From contig NZ_POQQ01000060.1 in assembly GCF_002964575.1 (NCBI RefSeq), positions 81,324 through 145,323 on the forward strand: DNA of 64,000 nucleotides, given 5' to 3'. Both the position numbers and the translations under genes were made by a program. The stretch comes from Streptococcus suis (GTDB lineage: Bacteria; Bacillota; Bacilli; Lactobacillales; Streptococcaceae). The notes under the pieces were generated by a model. It ran no database searches, was not told where the DNA came from, and was given only the letters and a program-made list of their open reading frames with translations. Below are positions 9,292 through 18,033 of the stretch, piece by piece (position 1 is the first letter of the stretch; each line of letters begins with the position of its first letter).

Positions 9292-10057
9292 TTCTGAACA
9301 AGCTCCTTGCATTCTCGTAGGTCGCCCTCGCCACTTCTTCGACCGACTGGTTGCGAAGCTGGGCCAGCATTTCCACCACATATCGAGTGTAGCCGGTGCG
9401 ATTTTCCCGACCACGCTTGGGAACAGGCGCCAGGTAGGGTGCATCCGTTTCGACTAGGATTTTTTCTAGGGGTAATGCTTGCGCCGCTTCCTGAAGTTCG
9501 ACAGCTTTCTTAAAGGTCACCACTCCCGAGAAGGAGATGTGCATGCCCAGGTCCATGAAGGCCTGAGCCTCCTCCAGAGTGCCAGAGAAGGAGTGCATGA
9601 TGCCTCCACGCGGACCGACGCCGACTTCCTTGATGATCTGGTAGGTATCTTCCAGAGCGTCGCGGGTATGAACCACAAAGGGTAAGTCCAACTGCTTGGC
9701 CAGCTCCATCTGTCGCTTGAAAACACGAGCCTGGGTTTCCTTATCTGCCGTCATCCAGTAGTAGTCCAGCCCAATCTCCCCCAGGGCAATGACCTTGGGA
9801 TGCTTAAGAGCCTTGAGTAGATAACGTTCAACTTCTTCATCATAAGTGCCAGCCTCTGTCGGATGCCAGCCCAATGTCAGATAAATTTCAGGATGCTGGT
9901 CAGCCAGTTCCATAGCCTTGTCAATGGTTGCTCGGTCAAAACCGACCACATTGTGGAGGGTGACCCCCATTTCCTTGGCAAAGTCTAATTCCTCTTGGAC
10001 CCGACCGTCAAACTGCTCAACGTTGAGGTGGGTGTGGGTATCAAATATCTGTATCAT
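9275..10057 (-). CDS. tatD: TatD-family metal-dependent DNase
   Basis: A 260-residue TIM-barrel amidohydrolase-type nuclease of the YcfH/TatD family. Metal ligands are visible: HTHLN near residue 7, GEIGLDYYW near residue 93, VVHTRDA near residue 129, MHSFSG near residue 154, and VETDAPYL near residue 202. TatD enzymes act as 3'-5' DNases. The ATG has no ribosome binding site, and the -10 box TACAAT (10064-10069, preceded by TGG) ends 6 nt before it, so the mRNA is probably leaderless. rnmV overlaps its 3' end. Confidence 0.92.
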   Translation of the reverse strand: MIQIFDTHTHLNVEQFDGRVQEELDFAKEMGVTLHNVVGFDRATIDKAMELADQHPEIYLTLGWHPTEAGTYDEEVERYLLKALKHPKVIALGEIGLDYYWMTADKETQARVFKRQMELAKQLDLPFVVHTRDALEDTYQIIKEVGVGPRGGIMHSFSGTLEEAQAFMDLGMHISFSGVVTFKKAVELQEAAQALPLEKILVETDAPYLAPVPKRGRENRTGYTRYVVEMLAQLRNQSVEEVARATYENARSLFRIDSEN

Positions 10058-10096
10058 GATTCTATTGTACCATATTTCAAGCCATTCTTTTCCTAC

Positions 10097-10130
10097 GAAA
10101 AAACCAGCAGACTCGAGTTTCTGCTGGTTT
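10097..10130 (-). terminator. rpmH intrinsic terminator
   Basis: An 11-bp perfect stem (10101-10111 with 10120-10130) and 8-nt loop, followed on the minus strand by a T run. It lies 12 nt past the rpmH stop and also isolates tatD. Confidence 0.85.
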
Positions 10131-10141
10131 TAGTTGTATTC

Positions 10142-10279
10142 TTATGCTACTGTAAGAACTTTACGTCCCTTACGGCGACGAGCTGCTAACACGCGACGGC
10201 CGTTTTTAGTTGCCATACGGCTACGGAAACCGTGTTTGCGTGCGCGACGGATTTTACTTGGTTGAAAAGTACGTTTCAC
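10142..10279 (-). CDS. rpmH: 50S ribosomal protein L34
   Basis: A very basic 45-residue protein matching L34 along its whole length ([18 protein letters not shown]... ending [12 protein letters not shown]). It is a small component of the large ribosomal subunit. The start is GTG 10279, with GGAGG 8 nt upstream. It lies between tatD and jag, with its own terminator. Confidence 0.96.
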
Positions 10280-10410
10280 GATGAATACCTCCTCTTAGAT
10301 TCTTGTATTCGTTTAGCCGGCTAGTTTTGATCAGTTACTAAACATACCAAACTATTTTATATAAATTCTGGGGGTTTGTCAAGCTATTCTTTCCTATTTT
10401 CAAGCAGATT

Positions 10411-10440
10411 GAGAAAAAAAGAGGCTCAGCCTCTTTTTAA
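10411..10440 (-). terminator. jag terminator overlapping the stop codon
   Basis: A nearly perfect stem of 9-11 bp (AAAAAGAGG/CCTCTTTTT) begins inside the jag stop codon region and is followed by seven T on the minus strand (10414-10420). Confidence 0.8.
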
Positions 10441-11423
10441 TCATGATTTCCTTCAATATCCACTACAACATAGCGGTTTGGTTCACTACCTTCTGAATAG
10501 CTTGTCAAACCGTCCATTTTTGAAATGATGCGGTGGATGATTTTACGCTCACTGCTAGACATTGGATCCGTATGGTAGGCTTCTTGCTCAGCCAAGACAC
10601 GCTCCGCCAACTTTTGCGCATAGCCTTGAAGCACTTCTGCACGGTGTTCTACATAGTCATTCACGTTAATCGTAATGTAGAAATTGCGCTCATAACGGTT
10701 GTAAAGGAAGTTCTGAGCCAAGAGTTGCAAGGCTTTCAAGACCTTGCCATGGTAGCCGATGACACGTCCAGGTTCATTGGTATCCACTTGGATGTTGATG
10801 GTGCGACGGCTGTGACTGGTTTCAATACTTGCTTCCACATCCATATCATCCAAAATTTCTTGGATGTAGGTAGAAACTTCTGCAACAACCTGTTCAATGT
10901 CATACTGCGGCTCAATTTTAATATTTAAATCAGCAAATTCATCCTTGGCAACTGGCTCTGGACTAGCAACTTCTTCTTGAGTGGTTGTCTGGCTAACGCC
11001 TGCTAATAATTCGTCAGAAAGAATTTCAATACGACCAGTTTCTTCAAGAATGGTTGTCGCTTCTTTTTCATTTTTCAAAATTTGGGCCTTGATCTCATCA
11101 TCGAGCGTTTGGCCTGATTTTTCAAACTCTTTCACAGCCGCAACAACTTTCCCAAGGTCAATCGTAGCTTCTGAAACACTCTTGACTGGCTCATTGAGTT
11201 CATTGATTTCACTTGGAACGCCACGAACTGCTTTTTGATTGGCTTTGACAACCGTTGTTTCGTTGATAACATCAATATCTACGACAGCTGGTTTTTTACC
11301 AAAACCAAAGAAACCTTTTTTCTCACGCGCTACAACGGTGATGTGGGCTTTCTTACGGGGAATATTTAGCTCTTCTAAACCATTTTGAATGGCTTCTTCA
11401 ACATTTGCACCTGTAAATTTCAT
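10437..11423 (-). CDS. jag: Jag/KhpB RNA-binding protein
   Basis: A 328-residue protein with the Jag N-terminal domain (residues 1-50, including KKGFFGFGKKPA), a variable acidic linker, a KH-type domain around residues 175-255 (VIGYHGKVLKALQLLAQ), and a C-terminal R3H domain (SSERKIIHRII... ending near VVVDIEG). In streptococci KhpB binds RNA with KhpA and affects cell elongation and division. It follows yidC by 24 nt in the conserved rnpA-yidC-jag order and ends in a terminator. Confidence 0.93.
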   Translation of the reverse strand: MKFTGANVEEAIQNGLEELNIPRKKAHITVVAREKKGFFGFGKKPAVVDIDVINETTVVKANQKAVRGVPSEINELNEPVKSVSEATIDLGKVVAAVKEFEKSGQTLDDEIKAQILKNEKEATTILEETGRIEILSDELLAGVSQTTTQEEVASPEPVAKDEFADLNIKIEPQYDIEQVVAEVSTYIQEILDDMDVEASIETSHSRRTINIQVDTNEPGRVIGYHGKVLKALQLLAQNFLYNRYERNFYITINVNDYVEHRAEVLQGYAQKLAERVLAEQEAYHTDPMSSSERKIIHRIISKMDGLTSYSEGSEPNRYVVVDIEGNHD

Positions 11424-11447
11424 TTTCTCTCTCCTATTCGTTTCATC

Positions 11448-12269
11448 CTACTTCTGCTTGCGGGCTTTTTTCTGAGCCCGTCTGATTTTAGCTTGACGCT
11501 CTTTTTCAGCATCAATCTTAGCTTGACGCTCTGCTATGATTTTAAAAGGATTATTAAACACCAAGGTTTGAACCACTTGATAGGCGTTGGAAACAGTCCA
11601 GTACAAGGCCACACCACTAGCTGCTGTAACTGCAAAGAAGAAAATCAAGACTGGCATGGCATACATCATGGCAGTAACCGCTCCGTTTTTCTCGATAGCT
11701 GCTTTATTGGCCAACCATGTACTAAAGAAAGTGAAGGCTGCCGCTAATATGGGCAAAATAAAATAAGGGTCAGGTTCACCAAGATTTACCCAGAGGAACT
11801 GTCCAACCTTGAGAGCTTCCTCAGTTGTCAGAGCTTGATAGAGGGCTATCAAAATCGGCATCTGAATCAAGAGCGGCCACATGGACGAGGTCATATTTAC
11901 ACCGTTCTCTCTATAGAGTTTGCGTGTCTCCTCATACAGTTTCTGGCGGGTATCCATATCGTTTCCAGCATACTCTTCTTGCAATTTCTTCAACTGAGGT
12001 TGAAGTTCCTGCATTTTACGCGAAGAATTCATTTGAATCTGGAACAAGGGCAATAAGAGCGTCCGAATGATAATCGTGAAGAGAATAATCCCGATACCAA
12101 TCTGACCGTTGATGGACAAGAATTGAATAATGCTGGCAAACCATTTAATCAATCCGTTCCAAGCGTCCGAAGACTGACTAGAGGCCGTTCCTGTTCCACA
12201 AGCGGTTAGCACGAGTAGAGTTGTGGCAAGCAGGCCAGCCCACTTAAGATTCTTTTTCAATCGCAACAC
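11448..12269 (-). CDS. yidC: Membrane protein insertase YidC/OxaA
   Basis: A 273-residue insertase that places proteins into the membrane alone or with SecYEG. It has a lipoprotein signal peptide with lipobox LTAC at residues 21-24, then five membrane segments of the 60KD_IMP/Oxa1 fold, with the family's conserved helices ([31 protein letters not shown]). The tail is very basic ([10 protein letters not shown]), as in Gram-positive YidC proteins that contact the ribosome. It overlaps rnpA by 26 nt. Confidence 0.94.
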   Translation of the reverse strand: MLRLKKNLKWAGLLATTLLVLTACGTGTASSQSSDAWNGLIKWFASIIQFLSINGQIGIGIILFTIIIRTLLLPLFQIQMNSSRKMQELQPQLKKLQEEYAGNDMDTRQKLYEETRKLYRENGVNMTSSMWPLLIQMPILIALYQALTTEEALKVGQFLWVNLGEPDPYFILPILAAAFTFFSTWLANKAAIEKNGAVTAMMYAMPVLIFFFAVTAASGVALYWTVSNAYQVVQTLVFNNPFKIIAERQAKIDAEKERQAKIRRAQKKARKQK

Positions 12270-12603
12270 CTTCCTGGTATAATTTGGCTAGTTTCAAAAC
12301 ATGGATGAGGTTTTTCTTGATTTCCTGATAGGACAGCTCTTCAACACCCTTCCGAGCGATGATAACAAAGTCATCCGTCACCAACTCTTGCTGGCATTCT
12401 ATCAAGACATGGCGCAGTCTACGCTTAATACGATTTCTCATGACAGCGTTTCCCAATTTCTTGCTGACAGATAGTCCTACTCGGAAATGAGCCTGTTCCT
12501 TTGGCAAGCAGTAGACTACAAACTTCCGATTGGCTACATTCTTTCCTTTTGTAAAAATGTCATTAAAATCTCGTTCACGCTTGACACGATAGCTTTTCTT
12601 CAA
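12244..12603 (-). CDS. rnpA: Ribonuclease P protein component
   Basis: A 119-residue basic protein that binds the catalytic RNA of RNase P for tRNA 5' maturation. The family signature is visible: [12 protein letters not shown] at the start and [26 protein letters not shown], whose RNR motif lies near residue 60. The start is TTG 12603, preceded by GGAG. The first gene of the rnpA-yidC-jag operon, it overlaps yidC by 26 nt. Confidence 0.95.
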   Translation of the reverse strand: MKKSYRVKRERDFNDIFTKGKNVANRKFVVYCLPKEQAHFRVGLSVSKKLGNAVMRNRIKRRLRHVLIECQQELVTDDFVIIARKGVEELSYQEIKKNLIHVLKLAKLYQEGVAIEKES

Positions 12604-12633
12604 ACCGTCACTCCATCTTTCAAAATTATCTCT

Positions 12634-12661
12634 ATTATACCATAAAATTCAAAAAAGCCAA
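12634..12661 (-). promoter_or_regulatory. Promoter of rnpA-yidC-jag
   Basis: TTGGCT (12656-12661) and TATAAT (12634-12639), 16-nt spacer, 30 nt upstream of the rnpA TTG. Confidence 0.65.
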
Positions 12662-12736
12662 TAAACTGCCTGTATAATAGGCTTTTTGGCATTTTTTGTA
12701 CGTTTTTTTATCCGCTTTCATCAACACCGAAACCAG

Positions 12737-12765
12737 TTGTCCACCAAGTCCTTTTGTGCTATACT
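12737..12765 (+). promoter_or_regulatory. Promoter of the plus-strand Nudix gene
   Basis: TTGTCC (12737-12742) and TATACT (12760-12765), 17-nt spacer, followed by AAAAGGAG and ATG 12795. It is divergent from the rnpA promoter. Confidence 0.7.
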
Positions 12766-12794
12766 AAATAACCAATCTAAAAAAGGAGCAAAAC

Positions 12795-13298
12795 ATGGAA
12801 ATCTGGAACGCCTACACAGCCGACGGTCACTTGACCGACCACACCCTCACACGTGGAGAAGCCATTCCCGACGGCCTCTACCATCTAGTCGTCGAGTGCA
12901 TCATCCGTCACCTCGACGGCAGCACCCTCTTCATGAAACGCGACAGCACCAAGCCCTCCTACCCTGACTATTACGAAGCGACAGCAGGAGGATCAGCCTT
13001 GTTTGGGGAAATAGCAGAGCAGGCCATTTTACGCGAAGTCCGCGAAGAAACTGGCATTGAACTGACAGCTAACCAACTCCGCCACCATACACACTTTGTC
13101 GCCCATGACGACCAGTGCCTCTTCCACTGCTACTGGGCTGAAACCGACTGGGACAAATCTGCCATCCAACTCCAATCTAAAGAAACCAGCCACTACATCT
13201 GGATCCCACAAGAAAAGTTGAAAGACTTCCTAGAAACAGAACTGATTATCCCAAGGCAGAAGGACTATGTGGAGAGCTTGTTTTTAGAACAAGAATAG
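12795..13298 (+). CDS. Nudix hydrolase, IPP-isomerase/YfcD-like group
   Basis: A 167-residue protein with a Nudix box near residues 57-80 (GGSALFGE..REVREETGI). The N-terminal EIWNAYTADG with a following HLVVECIIRH strand resembles the IDI/YfcD-like Nudix branch rather than MutT. It is one of the few plus-strand genes in this part and has its own promoter and ribosome binding site (AGGAG). Its last 15 nt overlap the convergent small membrane protein gene. The substrate is unknown. Confidence 0.85.
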   Translation: MEIWNAYTADGHLTDHTLTRGEAIPDGLYHLVVECIIRHLDGSTLFMKRDSTKPSYPDYYEATAGGSALFGEIAEQAILREVREETGIELTANQLRHHTHFVAHDDQCLFHCYWAETDWDKSAIQLQSKETSHYIWIPQEKLKDFLETELIIPRQKDYVESLFLEQE

Positions 13299-13574
13299 GG
13301 CAAGAGCGAGACTGAAACTCAGTACAACATGAGATAAAAAGTGACTGAGATGGTTTCTCCCAAAAAGAATGCGACCACCTAAGACACGCACACCGCAAGC
13401 CAAAAATAAACCGAGAATAAATCCCCAAACTGTCTGCCAGCCCAACAAACTGAGCAAGACTGGGCAAGCATATAAAACCAGTAACCAGCTGGGAAGTTGC
13501 TTGCGATATACCCAAGCAGATAGCGGCAACGGCCCCAAATAAAGCACAATCAAGCATTTAACAACAATGACCAT
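13284..13574 (-). CDS. Small membrane protein, probable MerR target
   Basis: A 96-residue hydrophobic protein with three or four membrane helices (LIVLYLGPLPLSAWV, LLVLYACPVLLSLLG, GFILGLFLACGV, VVLSFSLALALFL). I do not recognise the family. ATG 13574 has AAAGGAG just upstream. It is divergent from the merR gene, and its promoter has the stretched 19-bp spacer that MerR regulators act on, so it is the likely regulated gene. Its 3' end overlaps the convergent Nudix gene. Confidence 0.7.
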   Translation of the reverse strand: MVIVVKCLIVLYLGPLPLSAWVYRKQLPSWLLVLYACPVLLSLLGWQTVWGFILGLFLACGVRVLGGRILFGRNHLSHFLSHVVLSFSLALALFLF

Positions 13575-13594
13575 ATATAACTCCTTTCCCCATC

Positions 13595-13625
13595 AATGTA
13601 TCATGAGGGGGTAAGGCACTGTCAA
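13595..13625 (-). promoter_or_regulatory. MerR-type promoter with 19-bp spacer
   Basis: TTGACA (13620-13625) and TACATT (13595-13600) on the minus strand are 19 bp apart instead of 17. The region holds an imperfect dyad (CCCCTCAT / ATGGGG). This is the known geometry of promoters untwisted by MerR-family activators, and a MerR gene starts 10 bp away on the other strand. Confidence 0.65.
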
Positions 13626-13634
13626 GAGGAGATT

Positions 13635-13997
13635 ATGAAAACAGGACAAGTTATGAAACAATTTGGTATCAAACGCGACACGCTTCGCTTCTACACCGAA
13701 CAAGGATTGCTACAGCCTCAACTGATTAACGGTAATTACTACTGGAACGAGGACGAAATCAACAACCTAGAAAATATACTAGGACTTCGCCAGCTAGGAC
13801 TATCTGTGAAAGCTATTATCCGTATCAAAGAACTTCACGACACCAAATGCGGCAGTCTCGAACAGCTAAAAGAAAACAAACAGGTCATACTGGATGAAAT
13901 TGTCGACCGTGAAAAACAAATCCTCCTGCTCCAAGAACAGAAGGAAAATCTAGAAAATCTACTCCAGCAGATTGAGGAAAAATTACAGAATTTATAG
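13635..13997 (+). CDS. MerR-family transcriptional regulator
   Basis: A 120-residue regulator. Residues 1-70 form the MerR winged helix (MKTGQVMKQFGIKRDTLRFYTEQGLLQP), and a long coiled coil follows (about 80-118, rich in Glu, Gln and Leu) for dimerisation. No effector-binding domain or cysteine cluster is present, so the signal is unknown. I chose ATG 13635 because AGAGGAG lies just upstream; an earlier in-frame start at 13596 lies inside the divergent promoter. It probably controls the divergent small membrane protein and itself. Confidence 0.88.
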   Translation: MKTGQVMKQFGIKRDTLRFYTEQGLLQPQLINGNYYWNEDEINNLENILGLRQLGLSVKAIIRIKELHDTKCGSLEQLKENKQVILDEIVDREKQILLLQEQKENLENLLQQIEEKLQNL

Positions 13998-14000
13998 CAA

Positions 14001-14030
14001 AATCCCCGCCGTCACGCGACAGCGGGGATT
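14001..14030. terminator. Shared hairpin between merR and mmuM (copy 1 of a repeat)
   Basis: A 9-bp GC-rich stem (AATCCCCGC/GCGGGGATT) plus an inner GTC/GAC pair, directly after both convergent stop codons. A copy differing by one base in the loop lies at 16471-16500. Confidence 0.7.
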
Positions 14031-14033
14031 CAT

Positions 14034-14981
14034 TTATTTCAATCCAGCAACTAGACTTGCAATATCAGCTGGTCGGGTTCGGCAACAACCTCCAACCACT
14101 TTAGCTCCTAGCTTATGCCAAGCCAGAGTATTGTCCAAAAGGCTGTGGCTATGGTCAGCTTCTTCTTTCCAAGTTTGAGTGGCTCCATCATAGACCTCAC
14201 CCGAATTTGGATAGGTGACAAATGGTTTATCCGTTTTCTCTCTCAACTGACTGAGAAAGGCTGGGTAGAGAGAAGGAGCTGTACAGTTGAGACCAACCGC
14301 CAAAATCTGCTCGCTGCTGTTGACCAGCTCTGCTATTTTCTCAATAGCTGTCCCGTCAGAAATCGACTGTCCGTCCTGTGAAGTGAAGCTAATATAGGCC
14401 TCTACCTCTGGAAAATCCTCTGCCAGCAACTCTACCAAGGCTTGTGTTTCAAGAAAATTAGGAATGGTCTCCAAGGCCAAAAGTTCAGCCCCCTGTTCTA
14501 AGAGGAGCTCCATCCGACGACGATGAAAATCCTTCAACTCCTCCAAATTGATATTGCCATAATCACCCGTGTATTCAGACCCATTAGCTAAATAAGCCGC
14601 ATAGGGACCAACATCTCCTGAAATAAGTGGATAAGTACGATTTGTTTTTTCAGTTTCAGACAAGTCAACCCAAACCTCGTCTCGAGCCTCCTTAGCCAAA
14701 TCAACTGTCAGGCGAATCAACTTTTCAGCCTCCGCCTGTGACAAACCAGCTTCCGCCAAACCTTCAAAAGTCGCCTGATAGGTTGATGTCGTGACCAAAT
14801 CTGCTCTAGCACGAATATAGTCCTTGTGAATGTCCTTAATTAGCTGGGGATTCTCCAAAAGATATTTGGCAGACCAGAGCTTACCTGATACATCATGACC
14901 TCGAAATTCCAATTCCGTCCCAAGAGCACCATGTAAAATGACAAACTCTTGATTTTCTAATAGTTCCTTAAAACGACCCAT
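14034..14981 (-). CDS. mmuM: Homocysteine S-methyltransferase
   Basis: A 315-residue enzyme that makes methionine from homocysteine, using S-methylmethionine as methyl donor. Motifs: ILHGALGTELEFRG at the N-terminus, AVGLNCTAP near residue 225, and the zinc-binding VVGGCCRTRP near residue 295. I chose ATG 14981, which has AGGAGG 7 nt upstream; a GTG at 14999 is less likely. It follows the permease gene mmuP closely, the standard operon pairing for S-methylmethionine salvage. Confidence 0.93.
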   Translation of the reverse strand: MGRFKELLENQEFVILHGALGTELEFRGHDVSGKLWSAKYLLENPQLIKDIHKDYIRARADLVTTSTYQATFEGLAEAGLSQAEAEKLIRLTVDLAKEARDEVWVDLSETEKTNRTYPLISGDVGPYAAYLANGSEYTGDYGNINLEELKDFHRRRMELLLEQGAELLALETIPNFLETQALVELLAEDFPEVEAYISFTSQDGQSISDGTAIEKIAELVNSSEQILAVGLNCTAPSLYPAFLSQLREKTDKPFVTYPNSGEVYDGATQTWKEEADHSHSLLDNTLAWHKLGAKVVGGCCRTRPADIASLVAGLK

Positions 14982-14992
14982 CAAAGAACCTC

Positions 14993-16369
14993 CTACCACT
15001 TTTTAAAGCGAATATAATGATAAATATAGCAACCAATCATAAATGGTACACCAAAGTAAAGACCTGCACGCTGAGAAGGATCCCAACCGATGCCGATGAT
15101 GGAAATAACCAGCAAAACAACTGTAATCCATGGCAAAGTCGGTGAAAATGGCGTCTTGTATTCCAATTCATCTTCGCTATGATTCTTCAAAAATTCACGT
15201 CGGAAACCGATTTGTGCAAGCGGAATAGCCAACCAAGCAATGACAACCGCAAAACCAGCGATGGAAACCAAGGCCAAGAAAATAGTATCTTCTGCATAAA
15301 TTGAGGCAATCAAGGCTATAACAACACCAACCATGGACAAAATCATACCACGCATTGGAACACCGTGTTTGTTGATTTTTACTAATTCCTTGCTAATCAT
15401 GCCTTCGTTTGCCAAAGACCAAAGCATACGGCTTGAAGCGTAGAGCCCTGAAGTAGAAGCTGATAAAATAGCAGTCAAGATGATGAAGTTCATAATGTCT
15501 GCAGCGTAAGGGAAGCCAATCTTGTCCAATACAAGTACGAAAGGAGCCTCAGTAACACCTGCTTCTGACATAGGAAGTAGTGCTGCCAAAACAACAATCG
15601 TCAAAACAAAGAAGATGACCAACAAACCTATTGTTGATTTAATGGCTTGCGGCACTGCCTTCTTGGGATTGTCTGTTTCCCCAGCGGCAATTCCAATCAT
15701 TTCAACACCGGAAAAGGCATAGTTAACTGACAACATGACCGAGATAAATCCAACTAGTCCGTTAGGGAGCAAACCGTCACTTGTGATATTGTTAAATAAC
15801 GGCGCTGCATTGGTTCCTTCAAAAGGCAAAATACCAAAAATGGCTAAAATTCCGAGAACAATAAAAGCTGCAATAGCATAAACCTTGATTGACGACAACG
15901 CATCCTCCGCCTTGGCAAACCAGCCAACCGAAAGCGTATTTAAAGCAAAGACAACGATGGCGAAAATCGTTGCAAAAATCCAAATTGGCACACTAGGAAA
16001 CCAACGTTGCATAAGTTGAGCTGCTCCGACGAACTGAGAAGCCAGTGCGACTACCCAGCAAAGCCAATACATCCAGGCCACCATAAAACCAGTACCAGGA
16101 CTGATAAACTTAGTAGCATAGGTATGGAAGGAGCCTGTTACTGGCATGGCTACGGAAAGCTCCCCCAGCGAAAACATAACCAAATAAACCATAACAGCTC
16201 CAAAAAGATAAGCTGCAATAGCTCCAAATGGTCCAGCCTGTGCAATGGTATAGCCCGAACTCAAGAACAAACCTGTTCCAATAACCCCACCGATGGACAA
16301 CATCTGCAAATGACGGCTGTTCATCTCTCAATTGAAGGTACCTTCATTTTCAAAATTATGATTTTCCAT
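14993..16369 (-). pseudogene. mmuP: S-methylmethionine/amino-acid permease MmuP with an in-frame TGA at codon 14
   Basis: An APC-family permease with 12 membrane helices (core reading 443 residues from ATG 16324, including LSIGGVIGTGLFLSSGYTI). The natural start appears to be ATG 16369, with AGGAGAG upstream. That frame gives MENHNFENEGTFN, then TGA (16330-16328), then EMNSRHLQM. Relatives usually have a basic residue here (about R/K-x-M), so this looks like a CGA-to-TGA or similar change. ATG 16324 lies one codon after the stop, so reinitiation could still give a nearly complete transporter. It pairs with mmuM downstream. Whether it is functional is uncertain. Confidence 0.7.
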
Positions 16370-16470
16370 AAACTCTCCTAAATAGTAATGATTTATTTAT
16401 GATAACACAGTTTTTCAGAAAATCGTTATACCGTTTTCAACGCGAGTGTTATAGTTATCAGTTATAACAA

Positions 16471-16500
16471 AATCCCCGCCGTCACGTGACAGCGGGGATT
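16471..16500 (-). terminator. gltX terminator (copy 2 of the repeat hairpin)
   Basis: The same 30-nt hairpin as at 14001-14030 with one loop base changed (CGCG to CGTG), 7 nt past the gltX stop and followed by TTTTGTT on the minus strand. Confidence 0.75.
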
Positions 16501-16507
16501 ATTTATC

Positions 16508-17962
16508 TTACAAACTCTTCAACATATTATCAATATGCTGGATGGATTTTTCACGGCCGAGCAGGTAAATGGTATTTGGCAACTCTGGTCCGTGCATTTC
16601 GCCTGAAACGGCGATACGGATAGGCATGAAGAGGTTTTTGCCCTTGATGCCTGTTTCTTTTTGAACAGCCTTGATTTGTGGGAAGATGTTATCTGGTTGG
16701 AAATCTTCGTCTGTCATGGCTTCCAATTTTTCCTTGAGGGCATTGAGAACCGTCGGAACAGTCTCACCTGCCATGACTTCTTTTTCTTCATCAGTCAATT
16801 CTGGAAAATCAGAGAAGAAAAGGTCTGTCAAACCAACGATTTCATCCGCAGATGACATTTGTGGCTTGTACAATTCCACCAATTTTTCTGCCTTGTCTGT
16901 CAAACGCCCTGCTTCTTCCAAGAATGGTTTGGCAAGGTCGAAAATGGTCTCCAAATCAGCTTTTTTGATGTACTCATTGCCCATCCACGCCAACTTTTTC
17001 GGATCGAAGGAAGCTGGTGACTTGCTGAGGCGTTTTTCGTCAAAGAGTTGGATAATCTCATCTTTGGAGAAGATTTCTTCTTCACCACCAGGAGTCCAAC
17101 CCAAAAGTGTGATAAAGTTGAAAACAGCTTCTGGCAGGTAGCCTTTTTTGCGGTAATCTTCGATAAAGGCAAGAGTATTGGTGTCACGTTTGGACAGCTT
17201 TTTACCGGTTGCAGAGTTGATAATCAAGGTCATGTGGGCAAACTCTGGTGCTTCCCAACCAAGTGCTTCATAGACCATGAGCTGCTTGGGTGTATTGGCA
17301 ATGTGGTCATCCCCACGGATAACGTGCGAAATCTCCATCAAATGATCATCAATGACCACGGCAAAGTTATAAGTTGGGTAACCGTCGCGTTTCTGGATAA
17401 CCCAGTCGCCACCGATGTTGCCACCTTCAAACTCAATCTCGCCCTTAACCATGTCATTCCACTTGTAGATACCAGCTTCGTTGACAGCCAAGCGGACAGT
17501 TGGGACAATGCCAGCCGCCTCACGCTCTGCGATGTAGGCTGCTTTTTCATCTTCAGACATACCCAGGTATTCGTTGATGTAGCGAGGTGTTTCGCCCGCA
17601 GCTTCCTGACGCTCACGCTCCGCCGCCAACTCTTCTTCGGTCACGTAAGACTTGTAGGCCTTTCCTGAAGCCAAGAGCTCATCGACATACTTCTGGTAAA
17701 TATCCAAACGCTCAGACTGGCGGTATTGGTCATGGGTTTCTGGGCTTTCATCCCAGTCAATACCCAACCAACGCAGGTTTTCCAGCTGAGAACGCTCACC
17801 GTCTTCCACATGACGTTTACGGTCTGTGTCTTCGATACGAATAAGGAAAGTACCGCCGTGATGACGGGCAAAAAGATAGTTGAACAATGCTGTACGGGCA
17901 TTTCCGATATGCAACAGTCCCGTTGGACTTGGTGCGTAACGCACACGAATTGGTTTAGTCAT
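16508..17962 (-). CDS. gltX: Glutamyl-tRNA synthetase
   Basis: A 484-residue class I aminoacyl-tRNA synthetase that charges tRNA-Glu (and probably tRNA-Gln, for later amidation). The HIGH-type motif is [15 protein letters not shown] near residue 8 and the KMSKS-type motif is KKLSKRD near residue 255. ATG 17962 follows AGGAGAG; a longer reading to 18010 has no support. It is a single gene with its own terminator. Confidence 0.96.
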   Translation of the reverse strand: MTKPIRVRYAPSPTGLLHIGNARTALFNYLFARHHGGTFLIRIEDTDRKRHVEDGERSQLENLRWLGIDWDESPETHDQYRQSERLDIYQKYVDELLASGKAYKSYVTEEELAAERERQEAAGETPRYINEYLGMSEDEKAAYIAEREAAGIVPTVRLAVNEAGIYKWNDMVKGEIEFEGGNIGGDWVIQKRDGYPTYNFAVVIDDHLMEISHVIRGDDHIANTPKQLMVYEALGWEAPEFAHMTLIINSATGKKLSKRDTNTLAFIEDYRKKGYLPEAVFNFITLLGWTPGGEEEIFSKDEIIQLFDEKRLSKSPASFDPKKLAWMGNEYIKKADLETIFDLAKPFLEEAGRLTDKAEKLVELYKPQMSSADEIVGLTDLFFSDFPELTDEEKEVMAGETVPTVLNALKEKLEAMTDEDFQPDNIFPQIKAVQKETGIKGKNLFMPIRIAVSGEMHGPELPNTIYLLGREKSIQHIDNMLKSL

Positions 17963-18033
17963 GTTTCTCTCCTGTAAAATTTCAATCAAGAACATTATAG
18001 CATAGAACACCCTCAGATAACAGAAAAATCAGC

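Noticed and set aside
10058..12794. Replication origin near rpmH-rnpA
   Set aside because: In many bacteria this block adjoins dnaA, but no dnaA gene or DnaA-box cluster is visible here.
16370..16470. S-box, T-box or MET-box control of mmuP
   Set aside because: Only a short AGTTAT direct repeat and a weak extended -10 are visible; no riboswitch core or complete palindrome was found.
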